Shown here in pieces: positions 1 through 9,348 of a stretch of 32,873 nt of DNA (position 1 is the stretch's first letter; every line of letters begins with the position of its first letter). Position numbers and translations under genes: made by a program. The notes beneath the pieces are model-generated. The model was not told where the DNA came from. It did no database searches and was given only the letters and a program-made list of their open reading frames with translations. The DNA is from an uncultured Collinsella sp. (GTDB lineage Bacteria; Actinomycetota; Coriobacteriia; Coriobacteriales; Coriobacteriaceae): assembly GCA_959023295.1 (NCBI GenBank), contig CAUFBM010000021.1, positions 1 through 32,873 of the forward strand. Reading direction: 5' to 3'.

Positions 1-30
1 TTTGCCTCTTGACAATGTCCTGCTCATATT

Positions 31-55
31 AAAAGGAACGTCCCTAAGTGCCGAC
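31..55. repeat. Fragment of GGGAC-type intergenic repeat
   Basis: Bases 31-45 are the exact reverse complement of 13962-13976 (a 15-base match, AGGGACGTTCCTTTT), and the next ten bases resemble the GTGCCGG/GTCGGC flank of that copy. It lies just upstream of the MATE gene. It is probably one arm of a palindromic repeat seen complete elsewhere in the window (13953-14010, 22922-22961, 23946-23980, 25479-25511). The other arm may lie before the window start. Confidence 0.5.
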
Positions 56-123
56 TGGTTGCATTAGGAGTATCATCGTCTGCGCAAATAAGCACGAAAG
101 AGCATGTTAGAGATTGAGAGCGC

Positions 124-1506
124 ATGGCTGACACCGTATCTAAGCACATTGATATGACCACCGGCTCGCTGTGGCGCAATATTCCCCTGTTCGCCTTCCC
201 CGTGGCCGCCACGAGCATCTTGGAGCAGCTGTCGAACCTCATCGCCACGGTCATCATCGGTAACTTCTCGGGCGACCAGGGAACCCTCGCCATGGCGGCG
301 GTCGGCTCCAATGTTCCGCTTACCAGTCTTATGCTCAACCTGTTTATTGGCATGTCGCTTGGCTCCAACGTGGTCATCGCCAACGCTATCGGCCGCAACG
401 ATCAGAACATGGTCAAACGCGCCGTCCATACCTCGATTTTAATGGCGCTCGTGGGCTTTGTCGTCATCGCACTGGGCGAGATCTTTGCCGAGCCCATGCT
501 CGCCGCGCTCAACGTTCCCGCCGAAACCATGCCGCTTGCTTCGCTCTACCTGCGCGTCTTTTTGCTCAGCATGCCCTCGATCTTGCTCTACAACTTTGAG
601 GCCGCGATCTTCCGCTCCGTCGGCATCACCCGCATGCCGCTGCAGGCGCTTGCCGTGTCCACCGTTCTCAACATTGGCCTGGATCTCATCTTTGTCCCCG
701 TACTCCACTGGGGCGTCGCGGGCGTCGCCATCGCCACCGCCATCGCCTACACCGTCAGCGCCGCCACGCTCTTTATCCGCCTGCTCAAGACCGACTCCGT
801 CGTCCGCGTCACCCCGCGCGACCTGGCTATCGACCCCGTCGCCCTCAAGCGCATCGTCAAGATCGGCCTGCCCGCCGGCATCCAAAGCGCCGTCTTTGCT
901 GTCGCCAACATCATCATCCAGTCTGCCATCAACAGTCTGGGCACCGAGGTCATGGCCGCATCGAGCGCCGCCATGAGCCTGGAATACGTGTGCTACAACC
1001 TGCTCAACAGCTTTAGCCAGGCGTGCACCACCTTTGTGGGACAAAACCACGGTGCCCGCCAGATCGACCGCTGCACCAAGACGCTCAAGGTCTGCCTGGT
1101 CGAAGGCGGCATCGTTGCACTCACCACGATTATCGTTATTGTCGGCCTGGGGCGCGAGATCTTGTCGCTGTTCAACAGCGATCCCAACATCGTCTCGATC
1201 GGCTATATCCGCGTGTGCTCGATCTTCCCGGCATACGCCTTTAGCATGTTCTACGAAAACATGTCCGGTTACCTACGCGGCTTTGGCATCTCGCTTATGC
1301 CCGCCCTCATCACCATGATCTGCGTCTGCGGCATTCGCTTCTATTGGGTATTCTGCGTGTTCCCGCACTTCCGCACCTTTGCGAACATCATGATGGTCTA
1401 CCCCATCAGCCTGGGCACCACGGCGTTCTTTATGGTCGTGGCGGTATTGCTCTGTCACCCGGCGCGCACCTACCGTCTGACGCAAGCCAAGACCGGGACG
1501 CGCTAG
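124..1506 (+). CDS. MATE family efflux transporter
   Basis: A 460-residue polytopic membrane protein of the MATE family (multidrug and toxin extrusion), which exports cationic drugs or metabolites in exchange for Na+ or H+. About twelve hydrophobic segments are visible, arranged as two similar halves. The N-terminal half has the family-typical start (residues 13-35, followed by EQLSNLIATVIIG) and the second half repeats the pattern near residue 240. Length matches the usual 440-480 residues. The ATG at 124 is preceded only by a weak purine stretch (GAGAG). It converges on the LysR gene with 29 bases between the stops, so it is not part of that divergent unit. Substrate cannot be deduced. Confidence 0.93.
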   Translation: MADTVSKHIDMTTGSLWRNIPLFAFPVAATSILEQLSNLIATVIIGNFSGDQGTLAMAAVGSNVPLTSLMLNLFIGMSLGSNVVIANAIGRNDQNMVKRAVHTSILMALVGFVVIALGEIFAEPMLAALNVPAETMPLASLYLRVFLLSMPSILLYNFEAAIFRSVGITRMPLQALAVSTVLNIGLDLIFVPVLHWGVAGVAIATAIAYTVSAATLFIRLLKTDSVVRVTPRDLAIDPVALKRIVKIGLPAGIQSAVFAVANIIIQSAINSLGTEVMAASSAAMSLEYVCYNLLNSFSQACTTFVGQNHGARQIDRCTKTLKVCLVEGGIVALTTIIVIVGLGREILSLFNSDPNIVSIGYIRVCSIFPAYAFSMFYENMSGYLRGFGISLMPALITMICVCGIRFYWVFCVFPHFRTFANIMMVYPISLGTTAFFMVVAVLLCHPARTYRLTQAKTGTR

Positions 1507-1535
1507 ACACATCCAACAAGGTGGCGCATCGGCAA

Positions 1536-2402
1536 CTAGCTCACGATATGCGAGCTCATATAATCGATAAAGCGCCTCGTGGCGATAGGCATGGTGTCCC
1601 AGCTGCGCCAGGCTGCCACCACGTCGCGCGAGGGGGCGTGCACGATGGGACGCACGCGAATATCGGCCTGCATGCCCTCAACGGTACGACGGTAGAGCAT
1701 GCTCACGCCTAACCCCTCCTCCACCATCGCCATAATGGTGTAGTCGTCGGTAACCTCACTTGTCACATGCGGCGACAGCCCGTGCGCGGCAAAGGCATCG
1801 AGCACCAGACTCTGTTCGCCCTCATCCAGCAGCACAAACGGTTCGGACGCCAGGTCGGCAAGCGTCACCTTTTCCTTTGCCGCCAGCGGATGGGCAGCCG
1901 GCAACAGTGCCACCAACTCATCGTGATAGACCACGCGCTTCTGGAGCCCCGCGGTAAATCCACGTGCCGTAAAGCAAAAGTCAACCACGCCATCGTGCAC
2001 CCACTGGGCGTTGCGCGTGTAATCGCCCTGCTTGAGGGTAAAGTGCACGCCCGGGTGCAGGGCCCCAAAGTCGCGAATCACGCGCGGCAACACGGTACGG
2101 CTCACGTTGGTAAACGTCGCAATGCGAATATCGGTCGAGGAGAGTCCCAGCAACTCCTGGCGCTTGCCCTCGAGCTCGGCCTCGGCAGTTACGATCTGGC
2201 GCAGATACGGCAGATACTGTTTACCGTCGCGCGTAAGCGAGACACCCTGTTTGCCGCGCTCGATAAGCGTGGTGCCCAGCTCACGCTCGAGCGCCTTGAC
2301 CGCCTGGCTCACCGCGCTTTGCGTATAGCCCAGCTCATCGGCTGCACCCTTCAGGCTGCCGCGATCGACCACCATACAAACAATCTGATACCGCGATGCC
2401 AT
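1536..2402 (-). CDS. LysR family transcriptional regulator
   Basis: A 288-residue LysR-type regulator. The N-terminal winged helix-turn-helix covers about residues 1-60 (GSLKGAADELGYTQSAVSQA is the recognition region), and the rest is a periplasmic-binding-protein-like effector domain. The start at 2402 has a good ribosome site (GGAGG, five bases upstream). It diverges from the DMT exporter at 2561 across a 158-base gap, the usual arrangement for a LysR protein and its target, so the exporter is the likely regulated gene. Effector unknown. The family and length are ordinary. Confidence 0.93.
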   Translation of the reverse strand: MASRYQIVCMVVDRGSLKGAADELGYTQSAVSQAVKALERELGTTLIERGKQGVSLTRDGKQYLPYLRQIVTAEAELEGKRQELLGLSSTDIRIATFTNVSRTVLPRVIRDFGALHPGVHFTLKQGDYTRNAQWVHDGVVDFCFTARGFTAGLQKRVVYHDELVALLPAAHPLAAKEKVTLADLASEPFVLLDEGEQSLVLDAFAAHGLSPHVTSEVTDDYTIMAMVEEGLGVSMLYRRTVEGMQADIRVRPIVHAPSRDVVAAWRSWDTMPIATRRFIDYMSSHIVS

Positions 2403-2458
2403 CGTGCCTCCACGTCGATGTAGCCGTAAAACGTTTTGCCAGGGCTTTTTCTAACAAC

Positions 2459-2474
2459 ATTAGCATTTCTTAAT
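2459..2474. promoter_or_regulatory. Candidate LysR box (ATTA-N8-TAAT)
   Basis: In the LysR/DMT divergent gap there is an interrupted palindrome ATTA-N8-TAAT that contains the T-N11-A pattern typical of LysR-family operators. Assignment to the adjacent regulator is inferred from position only. Confidence 0.4.
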
Positions 2475-2560
2475 CATACTGAAGATACATTCGCTTTACT
2501 ACATCAATATCTGGGAGCAGAATCCTCTTTGCGAAACCGTTCTGTAACAAAAGGAGTCCC

Positions 2561-3463
2561 ATGGATCGCAAAAAAGCAATCGCGCTCTCATTTTCCGTTC
2601 CCGTCGCATGGGGCTTTTCGTACCCCCTCATGAAGATCGGCATGGACAGCATGAACGCCACGAGCATCGTCGCGCTGCGCTGCATCATAGCCTTTGCGGC
2701 CTGCCTGCTGCTCTTCCACAAGCACGCGCTGCGTATCAACCGTGACGTGATGATTCGCTCCGCCATCATCGGCGCCATTATGGCAACCGAACTCACCTGC
2801 ATGTGCCTGGGCTCCAGCCTCACCTCCGCCTCCACCGCCGGCTTTTTGCAGAGCCTGACGGTCGTGATCGTGCCGTTTGCCAACGCCGCCCTGCTGCGTC
2901 GTGCCCCCGAGCGCAAAGTGCTCGTCGGCACCGCCATCGTCACCTGCGGTATGTTGCTGCTCTCGGGCGCCGACTTCACCAGCCTGAACCCGGGCGCGCT
3001 CATCATGCTGCTCTCCGCTTTTGTCTATGCCGGCCATATCATTGTGGCGAAGCGCTTTGTCGAAGATGTCGACCCGCTGGCCCTGGGCGTTTGGCAGCTG
3101 GGCTTCGGCTGCTTATTCTCGGGTATCGCCGCATTCACCTTTGGCGGTTTCACGCTTCCCGGCACGCCGAGCGAGATTGTCGTTGTCGTCGCGCTCGCAC
3201 TCATCTGCTCTGCCTATGGCTTTATCACCCAAACGCTCGTGCAGCCCCACGTGCCTGCCGAGACCACCGGCTTCGCTTTCTCGCTCGAGCCGGTCTGCTC
3301 TGCCGTCTTTTCGTTCTTCCTGGTCGGCGAGGTCCTGAACCCCATCGCCTTCTTTGGCGCCACCCTCATCCTCACCGGCGTCATGGTGGCAACCGTCGAG
3401 CTTCCGCGCCTCCGTGCACATGGACAGGCCCGTATGGCAGGAGCGCCCGAGCGCGTCTCGTAG
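2561..3463 (+). CDS. DMT (EamA) family transporter
   Basis: A 300-residue drug/metabolite transporter with about ten hydrophobic segments in two EamA repeats (about residues 6-140 and 150-285). Such proteins export amino acids, metabolites or drugs across the cytoplasmic membrane. The start is set by AAAAGGAG five bases before ATG. It is divergent from the LysR gene, which likely controls it. It is unrelated in close sequence to the second DMT gene at 10492. A weak hairpin follows at 3490-3512. Substrate unknown. Confidence 0.9.
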   Translation: MDRKKAIALSFSVPVAWGFSYPLMKIGMDSMNATSIVALRCIIAFAACLLLFHKHALRINRDVMIRSAIIGAIMATELTCMCLGSSLTSASTAGFLQSLTVVIVPFANAALLRRAPERKVLVGTAIVTCGMLLLSGADFTSLNPGALIMLLSAFVYAGHIIVAKRFVEDVDPLALGVWQLGFGCLFSGIAAFTFGGFTLPGTPSEIVVVVALALICSAYGFITQTLVQPHVPAETTGFAFSLEPVCSAVFSFFLVGEVLNPIAFFGATLILTGVMVATVELPRLRAHGQARMAGAPERVS

Positions 3464-3489
3464 ACCCCGTTCTTCATACAGCCGTGTCA

Positions 3490-3512
3490 TAAAGGCAACC
3501 GGTGCGCCTTTA
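3490..3512 (+). terminator. Weak hairpin after DMT gene
   Basis: TAAAGGC/GCCTTTA, a 7-bp stem with a 9-base loop, lies 27 bases after the DMT stop and 40 bases before ung. The downstream sequence (CAATAG) is not a clear T tract, so termination is uncertain. Confidence 0.35.
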
Positions 3513-3551
3513 CAATAGATGCCAACAGAGCATCTACCATAAAGGAGCCCC

Positions 3552-4277
3552 ATGGACACCGCAACCCGCGACCACAACATAGCAACTTGGTTGGGCGATG
3601 CGCCGCAGCCGGTACGTGACACTACGAACCAGCTGCTCGAGCGCATCGCCCTTTTGCGTGCCGAGCAGACTATCTACCCGGCACAAGACGACATCCTCAA
3701 TGCCCTCGCCTACACGCCGGCCGACCAGGTCAAAGTTGTCATCTTGGGTCAGGACCCTTATCACGGTCCCAATCAAGCCATGGGACTGTCGTTCTCGGTC
3801 CCCGCAACGCAAACCAAGTTGCCGCCGAGCCTGCGCAACATCTATAAGGAACTCAAAGCCGATCTGGGTTGCCCCATTCCCGCCACGGGAGACCTAACAC
3901 CATGGGCACAACAGGGCGTCCTGCTCCTCAACACCACGCTCACCGTGCGCGAGCATGCCGCGAACTCGCACGCCAAACTGGGCTGGAGCACCCTGACCGA
4001 CTACGTTATCGAACGCTGCTGCCAGCTGCCCCAGCCGGTAGTCTTTTTGGCATGGGGTCGCTTTGCCCAGCAGATGGTCGAAGGCAAGCTCGCCGCAATC
4101 GGCGCGGGCAAAGCAACCGGCAAGTTCTGCCTGGCCTCTACGCACCCCTCGCCGCTTTCGGCCAACCGTGCCACGGCAGAACTCCCCGCTTTTATGGGGT
4201 CGCGCCCCTTCTCCGCTGCCAATCGGCTACTCGAACAGCACGGCTCGACCCCCGTCAACTGGACTTGCCTCAGCTAA
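3552..4277 (+). CDS. ung: Uracil-DNA glycosylase, family 1
   Basis: Removes uracil from DNA by cleaving the N-glycosidic bond, starting base-excision repair of deaminated cytosine or misincorporated dUMP. The family-1 signature is complete: GQDPYHGPNQAMGLSF with the catalytic Asp at residue 68, and the HPSPLS motif with the catalytic His at residue 198. Length 241 residues compares with about 229 for the E. coli enzyme. Start chosen for AAAGGAG six bases upstream of ATG. It ends just before a strong bidirectional terminator and converges on the SDR gene. No oddities. Confidence 0.97.
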   Translation: MDTATRDHNIATWLGDAPQPVRDTTNQLLERIALLRAEQTIYPAQDDILNALAYTPADQVKVVILGQDPYHGPNQAMGLSFSVPATQTKLPPSLRNIYKELKADLGCPIPATGDLTPWAQQGVLLLNTTLTVREHAANSHAKLGWSTLTDYVIERCCQLPQPVVFLAWGRFAQQMVEGKLAAIGAGKATGKFCLASTHPSPLSANRATAELPAFMGSRPFSAANRLLEQHGSTPVNWTCLS

Positions 4278-4292
4278 AAATCGATACATCAA

Positions 4293-4326
4293 AAACGCGC
4301 CCGACGGCTTTCCATCGGGCGCGTTT
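4293..4326. terminator. Bidirectional rho-independent terminator
   Basis: A 15-bp stem (AAACGCGCCCGA... with one C/A mismatch) and a 4-base loop. A-rich sequence precedes it and TTT follows, so it can serve both ung (+) and the SDR gene (-), whose stop codon begins two bases later. Confidence 0.85.
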
Positions 4327-4327
4327 C

Positions 4328-5008
4328 CTATTCGGGCCAAATAAATTGTGTGCGGCCGGCCTCGCCGCCATCGATCAGCAGGCTCTGCCCGGTCATAAAC
4401 CGGTTGGTCACGCCCACAAAGTAGATCCACTCGGCGATCTCTTGGGCGGTGGCCCAGCGTTTAAGCGGCGTGAGCTCCATAATCTGGTTCCACAGGTGTT
4501 CGTCTTCCATCACGCAACGGTTGAGCGGCGTGATAACGCCGCCCGGGTCCACACTGTTGGCGATGGCCTGCGGTGCCAGGCGGTTTGCAAGGTTCTTGGT
4601 GTAGGCGATAACGCCGCCCTTGCTGGCAGCATAGGCAGGAAACTCCGATCCCGTATGTCCGCTCGCCGACCCCACATTGACCACGGATTTGATAGCCAGT
4701 GTCGGCTTGGCGGCAAGCCCCTCCCCCACAAAGGCGTAGTGCTCGGTCACGTTGATGGTGCCACGCAGGTTGGCAGCAATATCGTCGGCCGAATCCTGCG
4801 TACCAGCAACGTTCACGATTACCTGGGGTTCAAGGTCGCCTGGAAACGAGTCAGGCTCGCGGACATCAACGATCAGATGGCGGTAGCGCTCGTGTTCGAT
4901 CGCCGCCGGCAGCAGATCAAAGCCCACGACCTCGTGGCCCTCGTCCAAAAAGCGCTGCACGCACGCGGCTCCGATACCGCCCGAAGCGCCCGTGATCAAA
5001 ACCCGCAT
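4328..5008 (-). CDS. SDR family oxidoreductase
   Basis: A 226-residue classical short-chain dehydrogenase/reductase using NAD(P)H. The glycine-rich nucleotide motif TGASGGIG is at residues 6-13, NVAG at about 66-69, the active-site Ser at 114 or 116, and YAASK with catalytic Tyr126 and Lys130. It is slightly short for the family (about 245-255). It lies nine bases downstream of the transporter at 5018-5740 and almost certainly shares its transcript. ATG has CTAAGGAG upstream (SD about six bases away). Substrate cannot be read from the sequence. A link to queuosine metabolism is suggested only by the neighbour. Confidence 0.92.
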   Translation of the reverse strand: MRVLITGASGGIGAACVQRFLDEGHEVVGFDLLPAAIEHERYRHLIVDVREPDSFPGDLEPQVIVNVAGTQDSADDIAANLRGTINVTEHYAFVGEGLAAKPTLAIKSVVNVGSASGHTGSEFPAYAASKGGVIAYTKNLANRLAPQAIANSVDPGGVITPLNRCVMEDEHLWNQIMELTPLKRWATAQEIAEWIYFVGVTNRFMTGQSLLIDGGEAGRTQFIWPE

Positions 5009-5017
5009 ACTTGCTCC

Positions 5018-5740
5018 TTAGGCGGTTGCGTGGCGCTCGAGGTACTCGGAACCCACATTCTCGCGCTCCCAGCCGCGCACGACCTTGTAGCCCACGGGGC
5101 TCAGGAAGACCTCGCACAGCAGCTCGGCGACAGCGCCGGTCAGCGAACACATAAGGACCTGCACCCAGGTCCAACCAAAGAACGTGTGGCTCACCACAAT
5201 GGCAAAGACCAGGTTGTCGATAAACTGGCCAACACCCGTGGACACATAGGAGCGGAAGGCAAAGCTCGCAAAATTATTCTTTTTGAGCATGCGGCCGAGC
5301 GACTGGTTGAGCGTGGAGTTAACCACGGCAGAGACGAGCATCGCCAGCGAAGAGCCCAGCACCACGTACCAGGTGCCACCGATGGTAGCGTTAAGGGCAG
5401 TGTTAACCTCGATCATGCCCGTGTCGTAGTAGGCGCCCCACATACCGGGCGTGAGCGAGCATGCCCAAAAGCACAGGCTCACGGCCAGGTTGACCAGCAG
5501 CGCGAGGATAGAGATTTTGATGGATGCCTTGGCGCCAAAGCGCTTACAGATCATGTCCTGGCACAAAAACGAAACCCAGCTCACCACAAAGCCGCAATCG
5601 AGTGCCAGATACGGCAGGCTGATGAGCTCTTTGTTGGCCAGCAGGTTCATCATGATGACGCTCACGAAAAACAGCGAAACCGTTGCCGCGGGAATGCTCC
5701 GCAACAGGACCTTGTAGTCCTCCATGACCTTCTTGATCAT
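5018..5740 (-). CDS. VUT/YhhQ family queuosine-precursor transporter
   Basis: A 240-residue integral membrane protein with about six hydrophobic segments, recognised as the VUT (YhhQ, DUF165) family. E. coli YhhQ (221 residues) imports queuosine precursors (preQ0/preQ1); other members are called only 'VUT family'. Start chosen for AAAGGAG seven bases before ATG. It has its own promoter (5826-5854) and a structured leader (5768-5796), and it is followed at nine bases by the SDR gene. The substrate assignment rests on family knowledge and would be supported if the leader proves to be a preQ1 sensor. No other queuosine gene is in the window. Confidence 0.85.
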   Translation of the reverse strand: MIKKVMEDYKVLLRSIPAATVSLFFVSVIMMNLLANKELISLPYLALDCGFVVSWVSFLCQDMICKRFGAKASIKISILALLVNLAVSLCFWACSLTPGMWGAYYDTGMIEVNTALNATIGGTWYVVLGSSLAMLVSAVVNSTLNQSLGRMLKKNNFASFAFRSYVSTGVGQFIDNLVFAIVVSHTFFGWTWVQVLMCSLTGAVAELLCEVFLSPVGYKVVRGWERENVGSEYLERHATA

Positions 5741-5767
5741 TATGTACTCCTTTGGTTTTAGGTTTAA

Positions 5768-5796
5768 CGAGCAGGATATCGGACCCGAACTGCTCG
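5768..5796 (-). promoter_or_regulatory. Structured leader of the VUT transporter, possible riboswitch
   Basis: Within the roughly 78-base leader predicted from the promoter at 5826-5854, a 7-bp stem CGAGCAG/CTGCTCG encloses a 15-base loop beginning TTCG. It is followed by an A-rich tail (TTAAACCTAAAACC) running into the ribosome site. One hairpin with an A-rich tail ending at the SD is the general plan of class I preQ1 riboswitches, and the gene is of a queuosine-precursor transporter family. The loop does not match the consensus I remember well enough to assert it. Confidence 0.35.
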
Positions 5797-5825
5797 GACG
5801 CCCCGGTCTTGAGACGACGGTGGGT

Positions 5826-5854
5826 ATGATAGCCGCTCACGCGGCATCAGGCAA
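5826..5854 (-). promoter_or_regulatory. Sigma-70 type promoter for VUT-SDR operon
   Basis: On the minus strand TTGCCT (5849-5854) is followed after exactly 17 bases by TATCAT (5826-5831). This gives a predicted start near 5819 and a leader of about 78 bases. The spacer contains a GCCGC/GCGGC dyad. Confidence 0.6.
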
Positions 5855-5860
5855 GCAAAT

Positions 5861-5890
5861 GGCGCGGCAGCCCCGCAGGGCCACCGCGCC
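5861..5890 (-). terminator. Hairpin downstream of prfC
   Basis: GC-rich stem (GGCGCGG/CCGCGCC, 7 bp, then two mismatches and four more pairs) beginning seven bases after the prfC stop. On the minus strand it is followed only by ATTTG, so intrinsic termination may be weak. Confidence 0.5.
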
Positions 5891-5896
5891 GATGCG

Positions 5897-7510
<1,614 letters not shown>

Positions 7511-7557
7511 GCGGATCCTTTCTTGCATTGAGTGCATTACGTCGATGTAACCGCACT

Positions 7558-7563
7558 ATTGTA
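7558..7563 (-). promoter_or_regulatory. Candidate -10 box for prfC
   Basis: TACAAT on the minus strand, preceded by GGC, 47 bases upstream of the prfC ATG. No good -35 hexamer at 16-18 bases, so confidence is low. Confidence 0.35.
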
Positions 7564-7650
7564 GCCGCGAAATCCCGCTCTAGGGCGCCTATCAGGACAA
7601 ATTCATCAGTTGGGGCCTAGGGTAGCAGTCGATGGCGGCACTCCGCAGCA

Positions 7651-7952
7651 GTTTGTCTCGATCTGTAACATCTAGACGGTTTTTGAACCTCTACCTGTTA
7701 CAGATTTAGACAAACAGGTGGGCGTCCCAGAAAGATCTCGATCTGTAACATCTAGCCACTCAAAACGGGTCTATCTGTTACAGATTGAGATATAAGGATA
7801 GACGGGTGGCCAATGTCTCGATCTGTAACATCTAGCAGCCAAAAACTTCTCCAGTTGTTACAGATTGAGACAACCAGGTGGGGCCCGCCAGCAAAATCTC
7901 AATCTGTAACAGGTAGCCGTCCAAATCGGTTCCAGATGTTACAGATTGAGAT
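7651..7952. repeat. 80-base-period array of alternating inverted repeats
   Basis: The 10-mer ATCTGTAACA or its reverse complement occurs eight times with no substitution, in strictly alternating orientation, at 7661, 7696, 7741, 7776, 7821, 7856, 7902 and 7937. Start-to-start distances are 35, 45, 35, 45, 35, 46 and 35 bases. Each pair forms a hairpin with about 21-base arms and a 15-base loop (arms 7655-7675/7691-7711, 7735-7755/7771-7791, 7815-7835/7851-7871, 7896-7916/7932-7952). Loops and the roughly 23-base spacers differ, though the spacers share a GGTGGG/GGGCGG core. It fills the gap between the divergent prfC and GntR genes. The layout resembles a BIME (alternating REP) array or a phased operator array. 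Nothing in it looks coding. Confidence 0.9.
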
Positions 7953-7984
7953 GAATGAACGGGCGGACAATCCGTATTTACCTC

Positions 7985-8014
7985 TTGCATAACTGTGCAT
8001 AGTGTATATATACT
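7985..8014 (+). promoter_or_regulatory. Promoter of the GntR-ABC operon
   Basis: TTGCAT (7985-7990), an 18-base spacer, and TATACT (8009-8014), about 50 bases before the GTG start. The operator palindrome at 7997-8018 covers the spacer and -10. Confidence 0.55.
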
Positions 8015-8036
8015 GTGCTTACCGGTTATATACACG
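7997..8036. promoter_or_regulatory. Likely GntR operator sites
   Basis: 7997-8018 is an imperfect 22-base palindrome (18 of 22 positions symmetric) around GTATATATAC. A related GTTATATACACGTG follows at 8024-8037, whose reverse complement repeats GTGTATATAAC. AT-rich GTGTATA...TATAC dyads over the promoter are typical of YtrA-subfamily GntR autoregulation. Assignment to the adjacent regulator is inferred. Confidence 0.5.
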
Positions 8037-8062
8037 TGTAGCCCAACAGCTAAGGAGCCGCT

Positions 8063-8482
8063 GTGGACATCATCCTATCCAATTCGAGCGATAAGCCTAT
8101 CTACGAACAAATATCCTCGCAGGTCAAAGCTCAGATCCTTTCGGGCGTACTCACTGCGGGAGCCAAACTCCCCAGCATCCGTGCACTCGCGAGTGATCTT
8201 GGCGTGAGCGTCATCACCACCAAGCGCGCCTACGCCGACCTGGAGCAGCTCGGGTTTATCTGCACCGTGCAGGGCAAGGGCTGCTTTGTCGCCGAGGGCA
8301 ACCAGGAGCTCTTGCGCGAAAACCAGCTCTGCCATATCGAAGAGCTGCTTACGCAGGCGGCAGAACAAGCCGAAGCCCTGGGCGTCACGCGCGACAAACT
8401 GCACGAGATGCTCGACCTGGTAGCCCCCGAAACCATGCAGCAGCCATCTGCAAGAAAGGCTATACCATGCAAAACTTGTTAG
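8063..8482 (+). CDS. GntR family regulator, YtrA subfamily
   Basis: A 139-residue one-domain regulator. The GntR winged helix covers about residues 8-75 (PIYEQISSQVKAQI, then the LPSIRALASDLGVS helix-turn-helix), followed by a short helical tail with no large effector domain. This is the YtrA pattern, in which the regulator precedes an ABC exporter. The start is GTG at 8063 with AAGGAG seven bases upstream. Its last 16 bases overlap the next gene, so translation is likely coupled. It probably represses its own operon through the dyads at 7997-8036, and the inducing condition is often cell-envelope stress in this subfamily. Confidence 0.9.
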   Translation: MDIILSNSSDKPIYEQISSQVKAQILSGVLTAGAKLPSIRALASDLGVSVITTKRAYADLEQLGFICTVQGKGCFVAEGNQELLRENQLCHIEELLTQAAEQAEALGVTRDKLHEMLDLVAPETMQQPSARKAIPCKTC

Positions 8483-9348
8483 AACTCAAAGGTGTCTCAC
8501 GCCGCGTGAGCGACCGTTTTTCGCTGAGCGATGTCACGCTCGCTGTGGAGCCCGGCCAGATCGCTGGCTTTGTGGGCGCAAATGGCGCCGGCAAGACGAC
8601 GACCATTCGCGCCGCGCTTGGGCTTATCAAACTCGATGCCGGCGAGGTGCGCCTGTTTGGGCAGCGCTGTGGCGCCGACGCGCCCGATGAGACACAGCGC
8701 TGCCTGCGCTCCCGCGTCGGTCTCGTCCTGGACACATGCCCCTTCCCTTCAACGCTCAAGGTGGGCCAGATCGAGGCACTCGTAGGCCAGGCGTACCCCA
8801 CGTGGGACCGCAAAACGTTCGCCGGATTCATCGACCGATTTGGCCTCGATCCCAAGACAAAGGTCAAGGACCTCTCCCGCGGCATGGGCATGAAGCTGCA
8901 GCTTGCCTGTGCACTCAGCCACAATGCCAAACTGCTCGTTTTGGACGAAGCCACCGCGGGCCTCGATCCCATGGCACGCGAGGAACTGCTCGATGAGCTG
9001 CTTGCTTTTGTCGCCGACGGCCAGCACAGCGTGCTGCTCTCGAGCCACATTACGTCCGACCTCGATCGCGCCGCCGACCGCGTCATCTGCATCGATAACG
9101 GCTCGATTGTGTTTGACCTGCCGCGCGAGGACATTACCGACCGAGCCGGCATCGCCCACTGCACCCAAGCGCAGGCCGCCGAGCTTATGGCTTGCGTCGA
9201 AGGTGCCCATGCCGCCCGCCACGCCTACAGCGTGGACGTGCTCGTGCCCAACCGTCGCGAAACGCTCGAGGCCTTTCCCGAGATTCCCTGCGATCGGGCA
9301 ACCATTGACGACTATCTTCGCCTCACGCTGAAAGGGGCTTCGAAATGA
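8467..9348 (+). CDS. ABC transporter ATP-binding protein (YtrB-like)
   Basis: A 293-residue ATPase subunit. Walker A GANGAGKT is at residues 37-44, a degenerate signature LSRGM at 136-140, Walker B KLLVLDEATAGLD with Asp160/Glu161, and an H-loop in LLSSH. A C-terminal extension of about 70 residues is typical of exporters with ABC-2 permeases. It overlaps the GntR gene by 16 bases and the permease by four (ATGA), so the three genes form one translationally coupled operon. Drug or peptide export is the usual role, but the substrate is unknown. Confidence 0.92.
   Translation: MQNLLELKGVSRRVSDRFSLSDVTLAVEPGQIAGFVGANGAGKTTTIRAALGLIKLDAGEVRLFGQRCGADAPDETQRCLRSRVGLVLDTCPFPSTLKVGQIEALVGQAYPTWDRKTFAGFIDRFGLDPKTKVKDLSRGMGMKLQLACALSHNAKLLVLDEATAGLDPMAREELLDELLAFVADGQHSVLLSSHITSDLDRAADRVICIDNGSIVFDLPREDITDRAGIAHCTQAQAAELMACVEGAHAARHAYSVDVLVPNRRETLEAFPEIPCDRATIDDYLRLTLKGASK

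Noticed and set aside
3509..3537. Promoter for ung
   Set aside because: TTTACA is present but there is no acceptable -10 hexamer at the right distance. Only a GATGC/GCATC dyad is seen.
3869..5761. A 630-codon open frame on the plus strand
   Set aside because: It runs antisense to the SDR and VUT genes and overlaps ung in another frame. Its composition is that of a shadow frame in GC-rich DNA, and the genes on the other frames have clear family motifs.
7651..7952. Possible CRISPR array
   Set aside because: Repeats alternate orientation, the spacing alternates 25/35 bases between cores, and no cas gene is present. The repeat-spacer plan is not that of CRISPR.
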